A DNA stretch of 64,000 bases from Pyrinomonadaceae bacterium (GTDB lineage Bacteria; Acidobacteriota; Blastocatellia; Pyrinomonadales; Pyrinomonadaceae): NCBI GenBank assembly GCA_028284415.1, contig JANQRU010000004.1, forward strand, positions 186,001 through 250,000, given 5' to 3'. Under the pieces are notes generated by a model. It had not been told where the DNA came from. It saw nothing but the letters and a program-made list of their open reading frames with translations, and searched no databases. A program made the translations under genes and the position numbers. This document shows, one piece after another, positions 43,431-53,600 of this stretch (position 1 is the first letter of the stretch; the number at the start of each line of letters is the position of its first letter).

Positions 43431-44369
43431 ATGAAAAAATTTATTTTTAGCTTAATCGCTGTTTTAGCAATTACACCATTAGCAATTTTTGCACAGTCAC
43501 ACACTACAAACAGTAACAATTTCAGAAAAGCCAGTCACACAAAAAATTCAAAAGACATCGTTGATACCGCTGCATCAGCAAAAGTATTTAATACATTAGT
43601 AGCAGCAGTTAAAGCAGCTGGCTTAGTTGACACATTGAAAGGTGACGGACCTTTTACAGTTTTTGCTCCGACAGACAAAGCGTTCAGCAAGCTTCCAAAA
43701 GGAACAGTTGAAAACCTCTTGAAGCCTGAAAACAAAGATATGTTGGTTAAGATTCTTACCTATCATGTAGTTCCAGGTAAGGTTATGGCTAAGGATGTAG
43801 TTCAGCTTAACAAGGCTAAAACAGTTCAAGGTCAAAAGGTAAAAATCAAAGTTAAGAATGGTAAAGTTTTCTTGAATGGTTCAACACAAGTGGTGCAAAC
43901 TGACATCGCAACATCAAATGGCGTGATTCACGTAATTGACAGCGTATTAATGCCTTCAATGCAGAAAGACATCGTTGACACAGCAGTTTCAACAAACATG
44001 TTCAACACATTGGTAGCAGCAGTTAAAGCAGCTGGCTTAGTTGACACACTAAAAGGTGACGGACCTTTTACAGTTCTTGCACCAACAGACAAAGCTTTTA
44101 GCAAGCTTCCAAAAGGAACAGTTGAAAGTCTATTAAAGCCTGAAAACAGAGATAAGTTGACAAGCATACTTACTTATCACGTAATTCCAGGCAAAGTTAA
44201 AGCAGCACAGGTTGTAAAACTTAACAAGGCTAAAACCGTAAATGGCAAGAAAGTAAAAATCAAAGCTAGAAACGGTAAAGTTATGATTAACAACGCAAAC
44301 GTTATCAAAACTGACGTAGCTGCAAGCAATGGAGTTATCCACGTAATTGACACGGTATTGTTGCCCTAA
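43431..44369 (+). CDS. Secreted protein with two nearly identical fasciclin domains
   Basis: A 312-residue protein with a signal peptide (to about 22, LAIFAQ) and two FAS1 domains (about 42-175 and 182-311). Both have the FAS1 core: [50 protein letters not shown] and [13 protein letters not shown]. The two halves are nearly the same at the protein level, and long stretches are identical in DNA, so this is a recent internal duplication. FAS1 proteins mediate adhesion. A GGGAG ribosome site precedes it, and a perfect palindrome follows the gene. Confidence 0.93.
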   Translation: MKKFIFSLIAVLAITPLAIFAQSHTTNSNNFRKASHTKNSKDIVDTAASAKVFNTLVAAVKAAGLVDTLKGDGPFTVFAPTDKAFSKLPKGTVENLLKPENKDMLVKILTYHVVPGKVMAKDVVQLNKAKTVQGQKVKIKVKNGKVFLNGSTQVVQTDIATSNGVIHVIDSVLMPSMQKDIVDTAVSTNMFNTLVAAVKAAGLVDTLKGDGPFTVLAPTDKAFSKLPKGTVESLLKPENRDKLTSILTYHVIPGKVKAAQVVKLNKAKTVNGKKVKIKARNGKVMINNANVIKTDVAASNGVIHVIDTVLLP

Positions 44370-44415
44370 CTAAGAACTTGAATTTTGACATATTCAAAAT
44401 TCGTAGTTCCTCCGT

Positions 44416-44443
44416 CCCGTGTATGGAATATTCCATACACGGG
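44416..44443. repeat. Perfect 28-bp palindrome
   Basis: CCCGTGTATGGAAT directly abuts its own reverse complement, with no loop. It is not followed by a T run on either strand, so it is not a normal terminator; a DNA site for a dimer or a mRNA-stabilising hairpin after the fasciclin gene are options. Confidence 0.9.
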
Positions 44444-44493
44444 ATTAAAAAACCCTAAATTGCAGTAAAACAGGTAAAAAATGGAGAATTTCG

Positions 44494-45201
44494 ATGAAAA
44501 TGAAGACTACAATTTTACTGATAACTTTGCTGATTGGGTTTGGTTCGGCAATTGGACAGACGGATAAAACCAAGAAAGGCATAAAGGAAATTATCATTCA
44601 TTACTACTCAGTAAAAATGGTTGACGGAATGCCTGTAAAGAATAAATTGAAAGATTGTTTTTCTTGTAATCAAGGACGCGTTTTTGACAAAAATGGAAAG
44701 GAATTAGAGCTTCGTTTTTACAAAGCTGATATGAAAAACGTTTATGGAATCGACAAATATGTTTACAACAAACAAGGAAAGAAAATCGGCTCCGAATACT
44801 TTGATGAAAAGGGAAAACACACAACGGATTATAAATACCAATATGATGCTCTGGGTCGCTTAAAATTCTCAAGAGCATACAGTAAAGAAACGGGTAAAAT
44901 GCTTTATGGAAGTGAATACGATTATGACAATCGAGGCAATCAATACGAGACTGCATCACTCAATAAAGACGGTGAAATAAATGATTATTACCGACGTGAA
45001 TATAACATTTACGGCTTACCTGTCTTAGAAAACATTGTTGATAAAAACAATAAACCGACTTTCAAGGTTCGCTATGAGTATATGCCTTGTGGAACAAAGG
45101 ATTGGGTTGACCAAATTACTTACTACAATGGCAAGCTCAGCGAGATAAGAAATCGGGAAGTAATTTATTACGAGTCTGAGAAAAATAAACAAGACTCATA
45201 A
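44494..45201 (+). CDS. Exported protein with YD/RHS-like repeats, function unknown
   Basis: A 235-residue protein with a signal peptide (to about 21, FGSAIGQ). The body is a chain of Tyr/Asp/Gly-rich beta-hairpins (YVYNKQGKKIGSEYFDEKG, YKYQYDALGRLKFSRAYS, SEYDYDNRGNQYE, REYNIYGLPV) like those of YD-repeat or MORN-like proteins. Cysteines in DCFSCNQGR may form a disulfide. It is followed 20 bases later by the sigma factor gene, so it may be part of that regulon. Confidence 0.75.
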   Translation: MKMKTTILLITLLIGFGSAIGQTDKTKKGIKEIIIHYYSVKMVDGMPVKNKLKDCFSCNQGRVFDKNGKELELRFYKADMKNVYGIDKYVYNKQGKKIGSEYFDEKGKHTTDYKYQYDALGRLKFSRAYSKETGKMLYGSEYDYDNRGNQYETASLNKDGEINDYYRREYNIYGLPVLENIVDKNNKPTFKVRYEYMPCGTKDWVDQITYYNGKLSEIRNREVIYYESEKNKQDS

Positions 45202-45221
45202 CTGTAAAGGGCTATTTATAA

Positions 45222-45881
45222 ATGTTTTTCGAGCAGTCAAATTTCCATCAAACTACTTCATGGTTTAAAATAAAGCCATATTCAGTTACTGGAAATTTAG
45301 AATTAAAAGAAGAAGAATACGTGGCTCAGACAATATTACAACGTATAGCTGCCGGTGATAAATCAGCAGTTCAAGAATGTTTAGATACCTACGGAGGGCT
45401 GATCTGGTCTCTAGCCAGACGCATGTTGCCCAACGTAAATGAAGCTGAAGATGCAGTTCAAGAAATCTTTATAGATGTTTGGAAAACGGCTGAAAGATTT
45501 GATGAATCTAAATCTTCAGAAACAACTTATGTGGCGATGATCGCCCGCCGACGCTTAATTGATCGTTTGAGAAAAACGACTCGCCAACCAAATGTTGACT
45601 CTTTTGAAGACATATTGGTTGAGCCTTCGAAGAACGAAGACAAGCAGATTCAGACAAGCATCGAAGCGAAACAAGCCGCAAAAGTTTTGCAGGACTTACG
45701 TCCTGAACAGCAAAAAGTTTTACAACTTTCGATCGTACAGGGGTATTCGCATCAGGAAATCTCGGACGCTTTGGAGATGCCGTTAGGAACGGTAAAAACA
45801 CACGCCCGACGTGGATTGATGCAAGTTAGGGAAATCTTAGAAGAAAGAAATTTAAATAGAGGAAGGGAGGTTTCAGCATGA
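45222..45881 (+). CDS. ECF-type RNA polymerase sigma factor
   Basis: A 219-residue sigma-70 family member. Region 2 is MLPNVNEAEDAVQEIFIDVWKTAERFDES with RRRLIDRLRK, and region 4 is VLQLSIVQGYSHQEISDALEMPLGTVKTHARRGL. The layout resembles the SigK/RpoE group that pairs with RskA-like anti-sigma factors, and exactly such a gene follows with a 4-base overlap. The start is not certain: a later GTG at 45321 (VAQTILQRIA) would give a more typical length of about 187 residues. Confidence 0.9.
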   Translation: MFFEQSNFHQTTSWFKIKPYSVTGNLELKEEEYVAQTILQRIAAGDKSAVQECLDTYGGLIWSLARRMLPNVNEAEDAVQEIFIDVWKTAERFDESKSSETTYVAMIARRRLIDRLRKTTRQPNVDSFEDILVEPSKNEDKQIQTSIEAKQAAKVLQDLRPEQQKVLQLSIVQGYSHQEISDALEMPLGTVKTHARRGLMQVREILEERNLNRGREVSA

Positions 45882-46762
45882 GTGAAAACTTAAGTAAAGA
45901 AAAAATGCTCGAACTCCTGGCTGACCAAGCAGTTTTTGGTTTAAGCGAGAAAGAATTACAAGAGTTAAGAAACCTAGAAAAAGAATATCCAAAATTAAAA
46001 GAAGATAAATCATTTGAAGTAGCCGCCGCAGCGATAAATTTATCAAGCGTCAAGATAGATAAGGCTATACCACAAAGCTTACAGGCAAAAATTCTGGCTG
46101 ATGCCGATGATTTTGTCGGGTCAAAAGAAATTGCCGAAGAAGAAGAACAACAAAATGCTGTGTCAACGGCTGGGGTTGTATCACAGGCGGTTGAATCAAA
46201 CATTAGACAAGTTCAGTTTGAAGAACCAAAACGTCCTTTTTGGCAATGGTTAACACCGATTTTTGCAGGAATAGGCTGTGTCGCTCTTCTCTTAAATATA
46301 TGGCTTACATACGGTAATCAAAATGAAGTTGCTGAAAAGCCGGAGAAACCAGTAGTCGAAGAGCCGAAGGAACTTAGCCCGACTGAAAAACGGGAACAAC
46401 TTATCGCCTCGGCAAAGGATGTGGTCAAAACGTCTTGGACTTCCCCGCTGAAGGATGAAAATCTGAAAGGTGAGGTGGTCTGGAGCGACGAAAAGCAAGA
46501 AGGTTATATGACTTTCAAAGGTTTAGCTCAAAACGACATTGACAAAGAAACCTATCAGCTTTGGATTTTCGATGAAACACAAGACGAGAAAACTCCGATA
46601 GATGGTGGTGTCTTTGATATCAAGAAGAATGGCGAAATTGTTGTTCCAATTGACGCTAAGTTGAAAGTTAAAAATCCAGCTGCTTTTGCAGTGACCGTCG
46701 AAAAACCCGGTGGGGTTGTTGTATCAGACCGCGAGAAAGTAGTCGCATTAGCAAAAGTTTAA
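45878..46762 (+). CDS. RskA-type anti-sigma factor
   Basis: A 294-residue membrane protein that overlaps the sigma gene by 4 bases (ATGA). The N-terminal cytoplasmic part (about 1-110, KEKMLELLADQAVFGLSEKELQEL) would bind the sigma factor. One membrane helix lies at about 126-147 (WLTPIFAGIGCVALLLNIWLTY), and the C-terminal periplasmic domain has the RskA signature YQLWIFDETQDEKTPIDGGVF and FAVTVEKPGGVVVSDREKVV. It should hold the sigma factor until cut by a regulated protease. Terminator downstream. Confidence 0.9.
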   Translation: MSENLSKEKMLELLADQAVFGLSEKELQELRNLEKEYPKLKEDKSFEVAAAAINLSSVKIDKAIPQSLQAKILADADDFVGSKEIAEEEEQQNAVSTAGVVSQAVESNIRQVQFEEPKRPFWQWLTPIFAGIGCVALLLNIWLTYGNQNEVAEKPEKPVVEEPKELSPTEKREQLIASAKDVVKTSWTSPLKDENLKGEVVWSDEKQEGYMTFKGLAQNDIDKETYQLWIFDETQDEKTPIDGGVFDIKKNGEIVVPIDAKLKVKNPAAFAVTVEKPGGVVVSDREKVVALAKV

Positions 46763-46787
46763 CTTTTATTTTTCACAAACTCTTAGG

Positions 46788-46820
46788 GGAGATGAGATTG
46801 TAAAAATCTTGTCTCCTTTT
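46788..46820 (+). terminator. Terminator after the anti-sigma gene
   Basis: A 12-bp stem with two wobble pairs (46788-46799 with 46805-46816) followed by TTTT. Confidence 0.78.
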
Positions 46821-47062
46821 CTAATTTAAACAATTCAAAAACCAATTAATGTATAAAAATCCTACGTAGTAAATTAGTCTAAATTATAATATTCTTGTAT
46901 CAAATTAATACCTTACTAATATTCACTTTACCCTTCCGAAAATGCCCTGAATTATGTAACCCCCTTTCCTATCAATCACTTAACTTTTTTGGCACGTAAC
47001 TTGTTTGTATTAAAATTAAGAAGTTAAGAAAAAAACAATTCTATTTATCAAGGAGGGAAAAA

Positions 47063-47212
47063 ATGATTTGGACAATTATCGCAATTTTATTACTTATGTG
47101 GTTGGTAGGTTTAGTTACAGCTAACACATTCGGTGGAATCTTACATGTTTTATTAGTTATTGCTTTGGCAGTGTTCATCTTTAGATTGGCAACCGGAAGA
47201 CGAGTAACATAA
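47063..47212 (+). CDS. Lmo0937-family small membrane protein (49 aa)
   Basis: A 49-residue protein starting at ATG 47063 with an ideal AGGAGG (47051-47056) seven bases upstream. MIWTIIAILLLMWLVGLVTA, then NTFGGILHVLLVIALAVFIF, ending in RLATGRRVT: two short membrane helices with a Gly turn and a basic tail, the pattern of Lmo0937-family proteins, common in stress-responsive loci. Function unknown. It is below the usual length cut-off for gene finders but is well supported by the ribosome site, the family pattern and its own terminator. A role in the neighbouring sigma regulon is possible. Confidence 0.88.
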   Translation: MIWTIIAILLLMWLVGLVTANTFGGILHVLLVIALAVFIFRLATGRRVT

Positions 47213-47245
47213 CTGATTTACTAATCAACTTTGACCAGCAAACAA

Positions 47246-47281
47246 AAAAGAATCTCTGGCAAATTGCTAGAGATTCTTTTT
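47246..47281 (+). terminator. Terminator after the Lmo0937-type gene
   Basis: A 12-bp perfect stem, AAAAGAATCTCT (47246-47257) with its complement at 47269-47280, and an 11-base loop; the arm ends in a T run. Confidence 0.9.
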
Positions 47282-47388
47282 ATTGTTGAACGACAGAAAC
47301 GCGAGTGTTAGAAGGTATGTCCAGCACTTCGAGAAAACACGCTTCCTAACGGTCGCGTTCCCGCCTTATTTGATTTAACTTGTATTAG

Positions 47389-47940
47389 TTATTTATCAAG
47401 CTCAGAAAAAGGAATGTCGTAAATTTCGTATTGATCCCAATCTTTATGGTCAAAATGCCACCATTCTTTTGGATTGATTGTAAAACCCTCGGATTCCATA
47501 GTCTTGCGTAGTAAATCTCGGTTTGATCTTTCTTTATCACTTCCACCTTGATAATCGGGAGAAGCTTTTTCATTGAATTCATCAAAATCCGAAGGCATTT
47601 CAACAAGATTTCCCGTTTCCAAATAAAACATACTCAAATCAACCGCACAGCCACGATTGTGTTTCGAGCCTTCCTCAGGATCAGCCACAAATTGTTTTTG
47701 GTCTTCGCGGACTACTTCCCAAAAAAGCTCTGTAACAGACCAAGGGCGATAACCATCAAAAACCACTAATCCAAAGCCATCAGTTTTAAGCTTTCGATGA
47801 ACTCGAACAAGCGCTTCTGCTGCGACGGGTTGAAGAAAAGCCCTTGCCTCTTCATAGACAGGACGACCAACGAAATTATCATTTCGGGCATAACGTATAT
47901 CGAGTTTTATTGTTTTGTCGAGTTTTATTAGTTCCAGCAA
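47389..47940 (-). CDS. D-alanyl-D-alanine dipeptidase (VanX/DdpX, M15D)
   Basis: A 183-residue zinc dipeptidase. Zinc ligands and catalytic residues are visible: SKHNRGCAVDLSMF (the SxHxxGxAxD motif) and EWWHFD near residue 162; FDGYRPW carries the substrate-binding Arg. It cleaves D-Ala-D-Ala; in non-resistant bacteria it recycles peptidoglycan dipeptides. No van ligase or regulator genes are near, so vancomycin resistance is not implied. It has no clear signal peptide. Confidence 0.92.
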   Translation of the reverse strand: MLELIKLDKTIKLDIRYARNDNFVGRPVYEEARAFLQPVAAEALVRVHRKLKTDGFGLVVFDGYRPWSVTELFWEVVREDQKQFVADPEEGSKHNRGCAVDLSMFYLETGNLVEMPSDFDEFNEKASPDYQGGSDKERSNRDLLRKTMESEGFTINPKEWWHFDHKDWDQYEIYDIPFSELDK

Positions 47941-47980
47941 GGTTTTCTTTTTTTATGCTCTTAAATCATAGATTTTTTTA

Positions 47981-48199
47981 GTGAATAACTTAAGAAATCT
48001 TATAATCCAAAAGCTTGCAAAAGCAATGACAAAAGGCTATTTTCTTTATATGCAAAAAGCAGAAAGCGGTGAAAAAAAAGGAACTTTTGCCAAATGGATC
48101 AAACGCTTTGGATTCTGGGGCTTTATGTTTTTCTTTATCAAAGGTTTGCTTTGGCTAATCGTTCCTGCTCTTTTAATTTGGCTTGGATATTCCTACTAG
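47981..48199 (+). CDS. Small membrane protein of unknown function
   Basis: A 72-residue protein read from GTG 47981 (an ATG at 48026 would give 57 residues). The N-terminal half is basic and amphipathic (NLIIQKLAKAMTKGYFLYMQKAES); the C-terminal half has one long hydrophobic stretch, FGFWGFMFFFIKGLLWLIVPALLIWLGY. I do not recognise a family. It is divergent from the VanX-type gene and lies 3 bases from the convergent gene's stop. No clear ribosome site, so it is a moderate call. Confidence 0.6.
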   Translation: MNNLRNLIIQKLAKAMTKGYFLYMQKAESGEKKGTFAKWIKRFGFWGFMFFFIKGLLWLIVPALLIWLGYSY

Positions 48200-48202
48200 A
48201 TT

Positions 48203-49303
48203 TTAGCTTGGCTGATTATCCTCTTCTGTATCAGGTTTAGTTGTGGTCGTATCCTCAGGTATTTCTTCGTCATCATCATCCAAAATAATAACTTCTGACC
48301 CAAACTTCTGATAATTTTTGAACTGAATCAAGTTACGGGATTCAAATAAATTTTTGCCCTGACGAAATGTTAGACGCACATCTGACAAAGATGGTAAAAG
48401 ATATATCTGCTCGCTAATTTTCACCCAGTTATAGTTAATTACACGACTAGCAGAACGTATCGGAAAACTTGCAGGTATTTCTGTGGCAGTGCTTTCAATT
48501 CTGAGAACCCTAAATTTTTCCCGATCAATCCAAATTCTGCCACTCATTCCTGTAATAGTTGAATCGGAAATGTATCGGCGGGCTGTGATGGTCTGATTCG
48601 CTTTGTCTTTCTCAACTGAGAAGTTAAAAATAACGGTTGGTCTATTTAGTAAAGTATCAGTATCTACTACTTCAAACTTCGTATTGCTTTCACGCTTAAA
48701 GATAGTTGCCAAAACAGTCACAAATTCTCCGGTTGAGGTAGTTCCGTCAACTTCTTCATAACTGCCTTTTGCTTTTGGATTATTCTGTAAAACGCCATTT
48801 TTTGAAAGCAGTTTATATTCTTCCTGCCCGCTGGCACGATAACTTACAGCAACAATTAATCTGTCCAAGCTTCTAAAATTATTTGTGCCGGCGAAAGCCG
48901 CTGAGCGTTTAATTCTTTGCTTGACGACAAAATCAGGCATTTCTTCAACTGCTGCCAATGTATTTTGACGTGTCTGATCAATTAATTTTTTGACCTCTTC
49001 GGGTTTTGGAATTTGTCCAACGCTTGGATTTTCGCGTCTTCGATTTGCTTCTTCGAGCGTGCGTTTCAATTCCGAATCATTGCGACTTTTTGTTGAAGTC
49101 AAACTTCTCAAACCGCTGGTTAATACAAAACCGATTCCTCTTTTGCGAATGGCATCTATTAACTCGCTCTTTTTGCTCTCATCAAGCTCCGAAGCGTAAA
49201 GCATTCTGACATATTCTGCTTGTGTCAGAGGATTCTTGCCCTGTGCGAAATTTGAAACACACAAAGCCAATAAAATAAATGATAGGATAAATACTTTTTT
49301 CAT
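48203..49303 (-). CDS. Exported protein of unknown function, LolA-fold-like C-terminal part
   Basis: A 366-residue protein with a signal peptide (MKKVFILSFILLALCVSNFAQ). A helical N-terminal half (about 25-125) precedes a beta-rich half. Strands such as RPTVIFNFSVEKDKANQTITARRYI, GRIWIDREKFRVLRIEST and LPSLSDVRLTFRQGKNLFES resemble outer-membrane lipoprotein-sorting folds, a guess from pattern. It ends in an acidic Thr/Asp/Glu tail. Proteins like it are frequent in Acidobacteriota. No function is proposed. Confidence 0.72.
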   Translation of the reverse strand: MKKVFILSFILLALCVSNFAQGKNPLTQAEYVRMLYASELDESKKSELIDAIRKRGIGFVLTSGLRSLTSTKSRNDSELKRTLEEANRRRENPSVGQIPKPEEVKKLIDQTRQNTLAAVEEMPDFVVKQRIKRSAAFAGTNNFRSLDRLIVAVSYRASGQEEYKLLSKNGVLQNNPKAKGSYEEVDGTTSTGEFVTVLATIFKRESNTKFEVVDTDTLLNRPTVIFNFSVEKDKANQTITARRYISDSTITGMSGRIWIDREKFRVLRIESTATEIPASFPIRSASRVINYNWVKISEQIYLLPSLSDVRLTFRQGKNLFESRNLIQFKNYQKFGSEVIILDDDDEEIPEDTTTTKPDTEEDNQPS

Positions 49304-49363
49304 CGTCTATAAAGATGCTTTTGACTAAAATATCGTTTGCTTACACGAAAGAACATTATTAAA

Positions 49364-49398
49364 CAAAAAAGCGGAGAAAGTTTCAAACTTTGCTCCGC
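49364..49398 (-). terminator. Terminator after the PilZ-like gene
   Basis: On the minus strand a stem GCGGAGCAAAGTTT / AAACTTTCTCCGC with one bulge is followed by T6, 28 bases after the PilZ-like stop. Confidence 0.85.
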
Positions 49399-49425
49399 CG
49401 CAGTATTTACTTATTAACAAAAAAA

Positions 49426-49830
49426 CTAGTTTAACCAACCATCATCAACATAATTGGTCTGAATGTCTCTTGTAACCCAATCTTGAGCTGCCGTTACAGC
49501 TCTGTTTCTCCACTTCTTGATGTTTTCAACTATTGAAAGAGCAGCCTGCGGACTGCTTGGATCTCTCTCAACTCTAATAACTTTTGCAAAGGTTTCTATA
49601 ATAGTTCGCCCTTCATCCATCAAGCGAATTTTTACGTCACTACCTACTTTTGGAAGAACTTCCAGGTTTACCAAAGCAGTTGACTCTCCAACATTTTCGG
49701 TTTCTCCCAAAATTGAAACATTCTCTTTGCTGTCTTCATCCATCCAACTGATGCGAGCCTGCAATTTAGCTAAAACACGTTGATTAAATGGATTTCTCTC
49801 TGTAACCCCTGAATATGCTATTTGTCCCAT
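49426..49830 (-). CDS. PilZ-like domain protein
   Basis: A 134-residue protein. After a short N-terminal stretch comes a six-strand barrel: ARISWMDEDSK, ENVGESTALVNLEVLPKVGSDVKIRLM, TFAKVIRVERD and QAALSIVE. The strand order and the GE.ENVGESTALV region suit PilZ domains, which often bind cyclic di-GMP, but the usual RxxxR and DxSxxG motifs are weak (ETENVGESTA). Some such proteins no longer bind the nucleotide. It ends with a Trp-rich tail (DWVTRDIQTNYVDDGWLN). Ribosome site GGGAAGG upstream. Confidence 0.7.
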   Translation of the reverse strand: MGQIAYSGVTERNPFNQRVLAKLQARISWMDEDSKENVSILGETENVGESTALVNLEVLPKVGSDVKIRLMDEGRTIIETFAKVIRVERDPSSPQAALSIVENIKKWRNRAVTAAQDWVTRDIQTNYVDDGWLN

Positions 49831-50653
49831 TTTCTTACCTTCCCTTTTTCCTTTGTATAAATTAAAAAAATCTGTTCTATCCCTTGATCGTGGTAATAAC
49901 TTAACCTAAAACGCTCGCCATGTCAACTGAAAAACGCTCAAACCGTTCATCTAAAAACTAAAACCGCTCACATCTGTAACTTTTCAACCTTACTGAAACG
50001 CCCAAACCGTTCACAGTATCTATTTTTCAACAACTCTAAAATAAATAAATAAAAGAGTTATAGATAGTTGCCAAAAATCTCTAAAAGGTTTGCTCTTATT
50101 GACGTTGCCTAAAAATGAAAAATATTTATTTCCATATTAATTGGGTCTAATAAATAAGTTTCAGGTATTTTGCTGAAAGATTTGCATCAATTAAGGCTTT
50201 TTAGCTATTGATTAAGTAAACAGAAGAAATTTTGGTTCATTTAGCTCAATACGTTTTGTATTTTTATTTTGTTAAAAATACATTTATTAACATTCTATTA
50301 ATCCCTAAATGTAATAATTTCCTATTCGCTAAGAAAACATCAGTTGAAAAGAATTTAAGGAACTTAAATTGCGTGAATTAACAGGTACTCAGATTTACCT
50401 TTTATAAGCAGAAGTACGTAAAGTTGTTTTGAAAAACAATTTGATCGGTTAAACGTGTGTAATATCACTGTTTAGCCATTTGAAAGATTTTATTTACTGA
50501 TTGATTTTATTTCAGATAAATAATTATTTATTTGGAAAAAAATCCAAAATTCAAAAGAATTTTCATAATCCTGAGCATCTTTAATAAATGTCTTAATTAG
50601 AAATGCTCAAAATGTTATTAAAGAACTAGAAAAAAGAGGTATAAGAAAACCAA
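49831..50653. other. Long non-coding interval with phased AAACCGYTCA repeats
   Basis: No ORF is supported in these 823 bases. The left part (49908-50014) holds about six copies of a 10-base motif near AAACCGYTCA. The remainder is AT-rich with no recognised RNA. The interval lies between the PilZ-like gene (minus) and the second receptor (plus), so both leaders are within it. Confidence 0.6.
49908..50014. repeat. Cluster of AAACCGYTCA-like direct repeats
   Basis: Copies start at about 49908, 49930, 49940, 49960, 49996 and 50004. Several neighbours are 10, 20 or 22 bases apart, placing them on one face of the helix, as for sites of a regulator that binds direct repeats. It lies 80-185 bases upstream of the PilZ-like gene. 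Confidence 0.6.
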
Positions 50654-53600
50654 ATGATTAATAAAATTTCAACAAAAATATTTATGTTGACAATTTTATG
50701 TCTGACTCTTGGGATTGGACAAGTATTTGCACAATCACAGGCTAGTACAGGACAAATTACAGGGGTTGTAAAAGACTCTAATGATGCTGTTGTTCCAAAT
50801 GCAACAGTAAAAATTGTTAACAAAAACACTGGTGCAACAAGAACCGCTACCACAAATGAAAACGGTTCATATCAATTCGTTTTGCTGTTGCCCGGTGTAT
50901 ATACGGTTTCCGCTAATGCCAGCGGATTTGCCGAGCAATCATTAGAAGCGACCGTAAATGTAGGTCGTATAGTTAAAGTAGATTTTGCATTGGGTGTCGG
51001 AGATGTTTCGGCTGTTGTAAATGTGACAGGTGATGAAGTTCAAACAACTGTTAGTCAGCCTGACTCTGTTTTGGACAACGACGAAATTTCTAAGCTTCCG
51101 CTTAACGGAAGACGCTTCCAAGACCTAGCGACACTTACACCTAACGTAGAGATTGACCCTCAACGTGGTCAACTTTCCATCGGTGGTCAAAAAGGTATTG
51201 ACTTGGCTATTAACGTTGATGGTGGAGATTTCACGCAACCGTTCTTTGGTGGTATCCGTGGTGGTGAGAGATCAAACTTCTCTTTCACACTTCCGCAAGA
51301 AGCAGTTCGTGAATTCCAAGTAGTTTCTGCCGGTTATTCAGCTGAGTTTGGACGTGCGACAGGTGGTGTCATTAACGTTGCAACAAAAGGTGGTACAAAC
51401 AATTTTTCAGGTAGTGCATTTTACAATGTTCGTGCTGATTCGCTTTCAAGAACAAATGAATTTGCTGATGCATTGATCGCTTCTTCAGGTGTAGTAGATC
51501 CGGAAGTTGCTCCTACGAGACATCAATTTGGTGGTTCATTCGGTGGTCCGATTGTAAAAGACAAATTCTTTTTCTTTGGAACTTATGAGCAACAAAACCT
51601 TGAGGTTACCAGAATTGCAACTGACAGCGATTTACAGGACAACACAATTGTGAACCCGGGTGTTCCACTTCGTCCTGAAGAGCAAGCAGTTCTTGATTTC
51701 TTCAGAACACAAGAAGAAGAATTCATTTTAACTAATGATGTTTACGCCGGTTCAATTAGAATTGACGGAAACTTAAATGATAAAAATAATGCTAACTTTA
51801 GATTCAACTTCAGCCGTAACGATGCAAACAATGCTGTAAATACGGGTGAAACTGAAACTGATCCAAGAACAGACAATGCATTATCCAATGACGGAATTGA
51901 AGGAAGCAGAACCTATACTTTTGTAGGACAATGGACATCCTTCCTTAATTCAGTATTTACAAATGAATTTCGTGGACAATACTCAAGAGGAGAAAGACCT
52001 CGTCTTTCTAACTCGTTGATTCCTAATGTCGAATCGAATTTGCTTGACTTTGGTCAAAGATCGTTCTTACCTACAACCCAATTCGATACACGTTTACAAT
52101 TATCAAACAATGTAATTGCAATTTGGGGTGATCACACTGCAAAGTTTGGTGTTGACTACCAAAGAATCCGTGCTGAACAAACCTTCGGCTTTGGTCAAAA
52201 TGGTAGATTCTTCATATTTCCAACTTCAGGAACTCTTGAAACAGATAGAAATGGTAATCCTCTTAGAGTTGGAGGATATTTCTTAGGTGGTGATAGAAAC
52301 ATCTTAACTGCAATGTCAACTTTGCGGTTAATTGATGCGATGGATAGAAATCGAAGCTACTTCGGTAGATTTGATGATGTCCGTTCAGATAATAATAACT
52401 ACACAAGACAGATCGGGAACCTTGAAGCGGCATTTACAATGCAAGAACTTGCATTATTTGCTCAAGATTCATGGAAAATAGCTCCGAACTTTACGCTTAA
52501 CTATGGCTTGAGACTTTCAAAACAATATAACCCTCAACCTGAATTAGGAAACACTGCTTTGATCAATGCTATTCAAGGCGTCAATTTCCCATTGGTCGGC
52601 GGAACAGTTGATCCAACAACAATTCCTGATAGCCCATGGCAAATCGGTCCGAGACTTGGTTTTGCTTGGGATGTTGATAATGATGGTAAAAGTGTTATTA
52701 GAGGATACGCCGGAATGTTCTATTCCAGAACTCCTCTGCTTCTTTTCGCCGGAGCATTTAACAACTATCGAACCACCCCGGGTGACTTAGGTGCTACATT
52801 CGTTAGATTTACAGGCTTTACTGCAGCACAACAAGCTGCTTTTGATGCCGCTAACCCACAGTACACTGCGATAGTCGGTAATGGAGTAGCTCCTACTACC
52901 GTTTATCGTTTATTTGCAGTTGCAGGTATTGACTTGAACACGTTTGCATTGGATAACCTTCCAATCTTAAGCGTTGACCAATTGACAGCAGTTAACCAAG
53001 CACTTATCAATGCCGGTGGAGCTGCACCAAGTGCCTTAGGTGCATTTACGGGTTCAAGACCATTTGCAATTGCAGATGACTATGAAAACCCAACATCAGT
53101 TCAATTGGGTATCGGTTATGAACGTCAGATCACCAAAGATTTCTTCATTGGCTTTGATTACGCTAATGTAAATGCTTATAACCGTCAGTTGAACCAAAAC
53201 ATAAATCTTCCTGTTGCAAATATTGTCACAGCAAATTCCCGACGTCCTGACTATCAGGATCGCAGAGTAATTAATGAACTTGGAGATATTACTTTAAGAA
53301 CGTCAAATGGAAGATCGCTTTATCAAGCGTTTACAATTCGCACACGCTTCCAAAGCAGATGGTTCAGATTCCAGGCAAATTATGTATTGTCCAGAAACCT
53401 TTCGGATGATGATAATGAAAGAAGTGCTACAGGATTTAATGCCGATGATCCATATAATCGAACAGCGGATTATAACTATTCGAACCTTGATCGTCGCCAT
53501 AGATTCACAGCTAGTCCTATTTTCTTCTTGCCTTACGGATTTGAGGTATCAAGTGCAATTAGATTACGTTCAGGTCGTCCGGTTGATGCAATCATTGACC

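Noticed and set aside
47389..47940. Vancomycin resistance cluster
   Set aside because: VanX-type dipeptidase is present alone; no vanA-type ligase, vanH or regulator is nearby.
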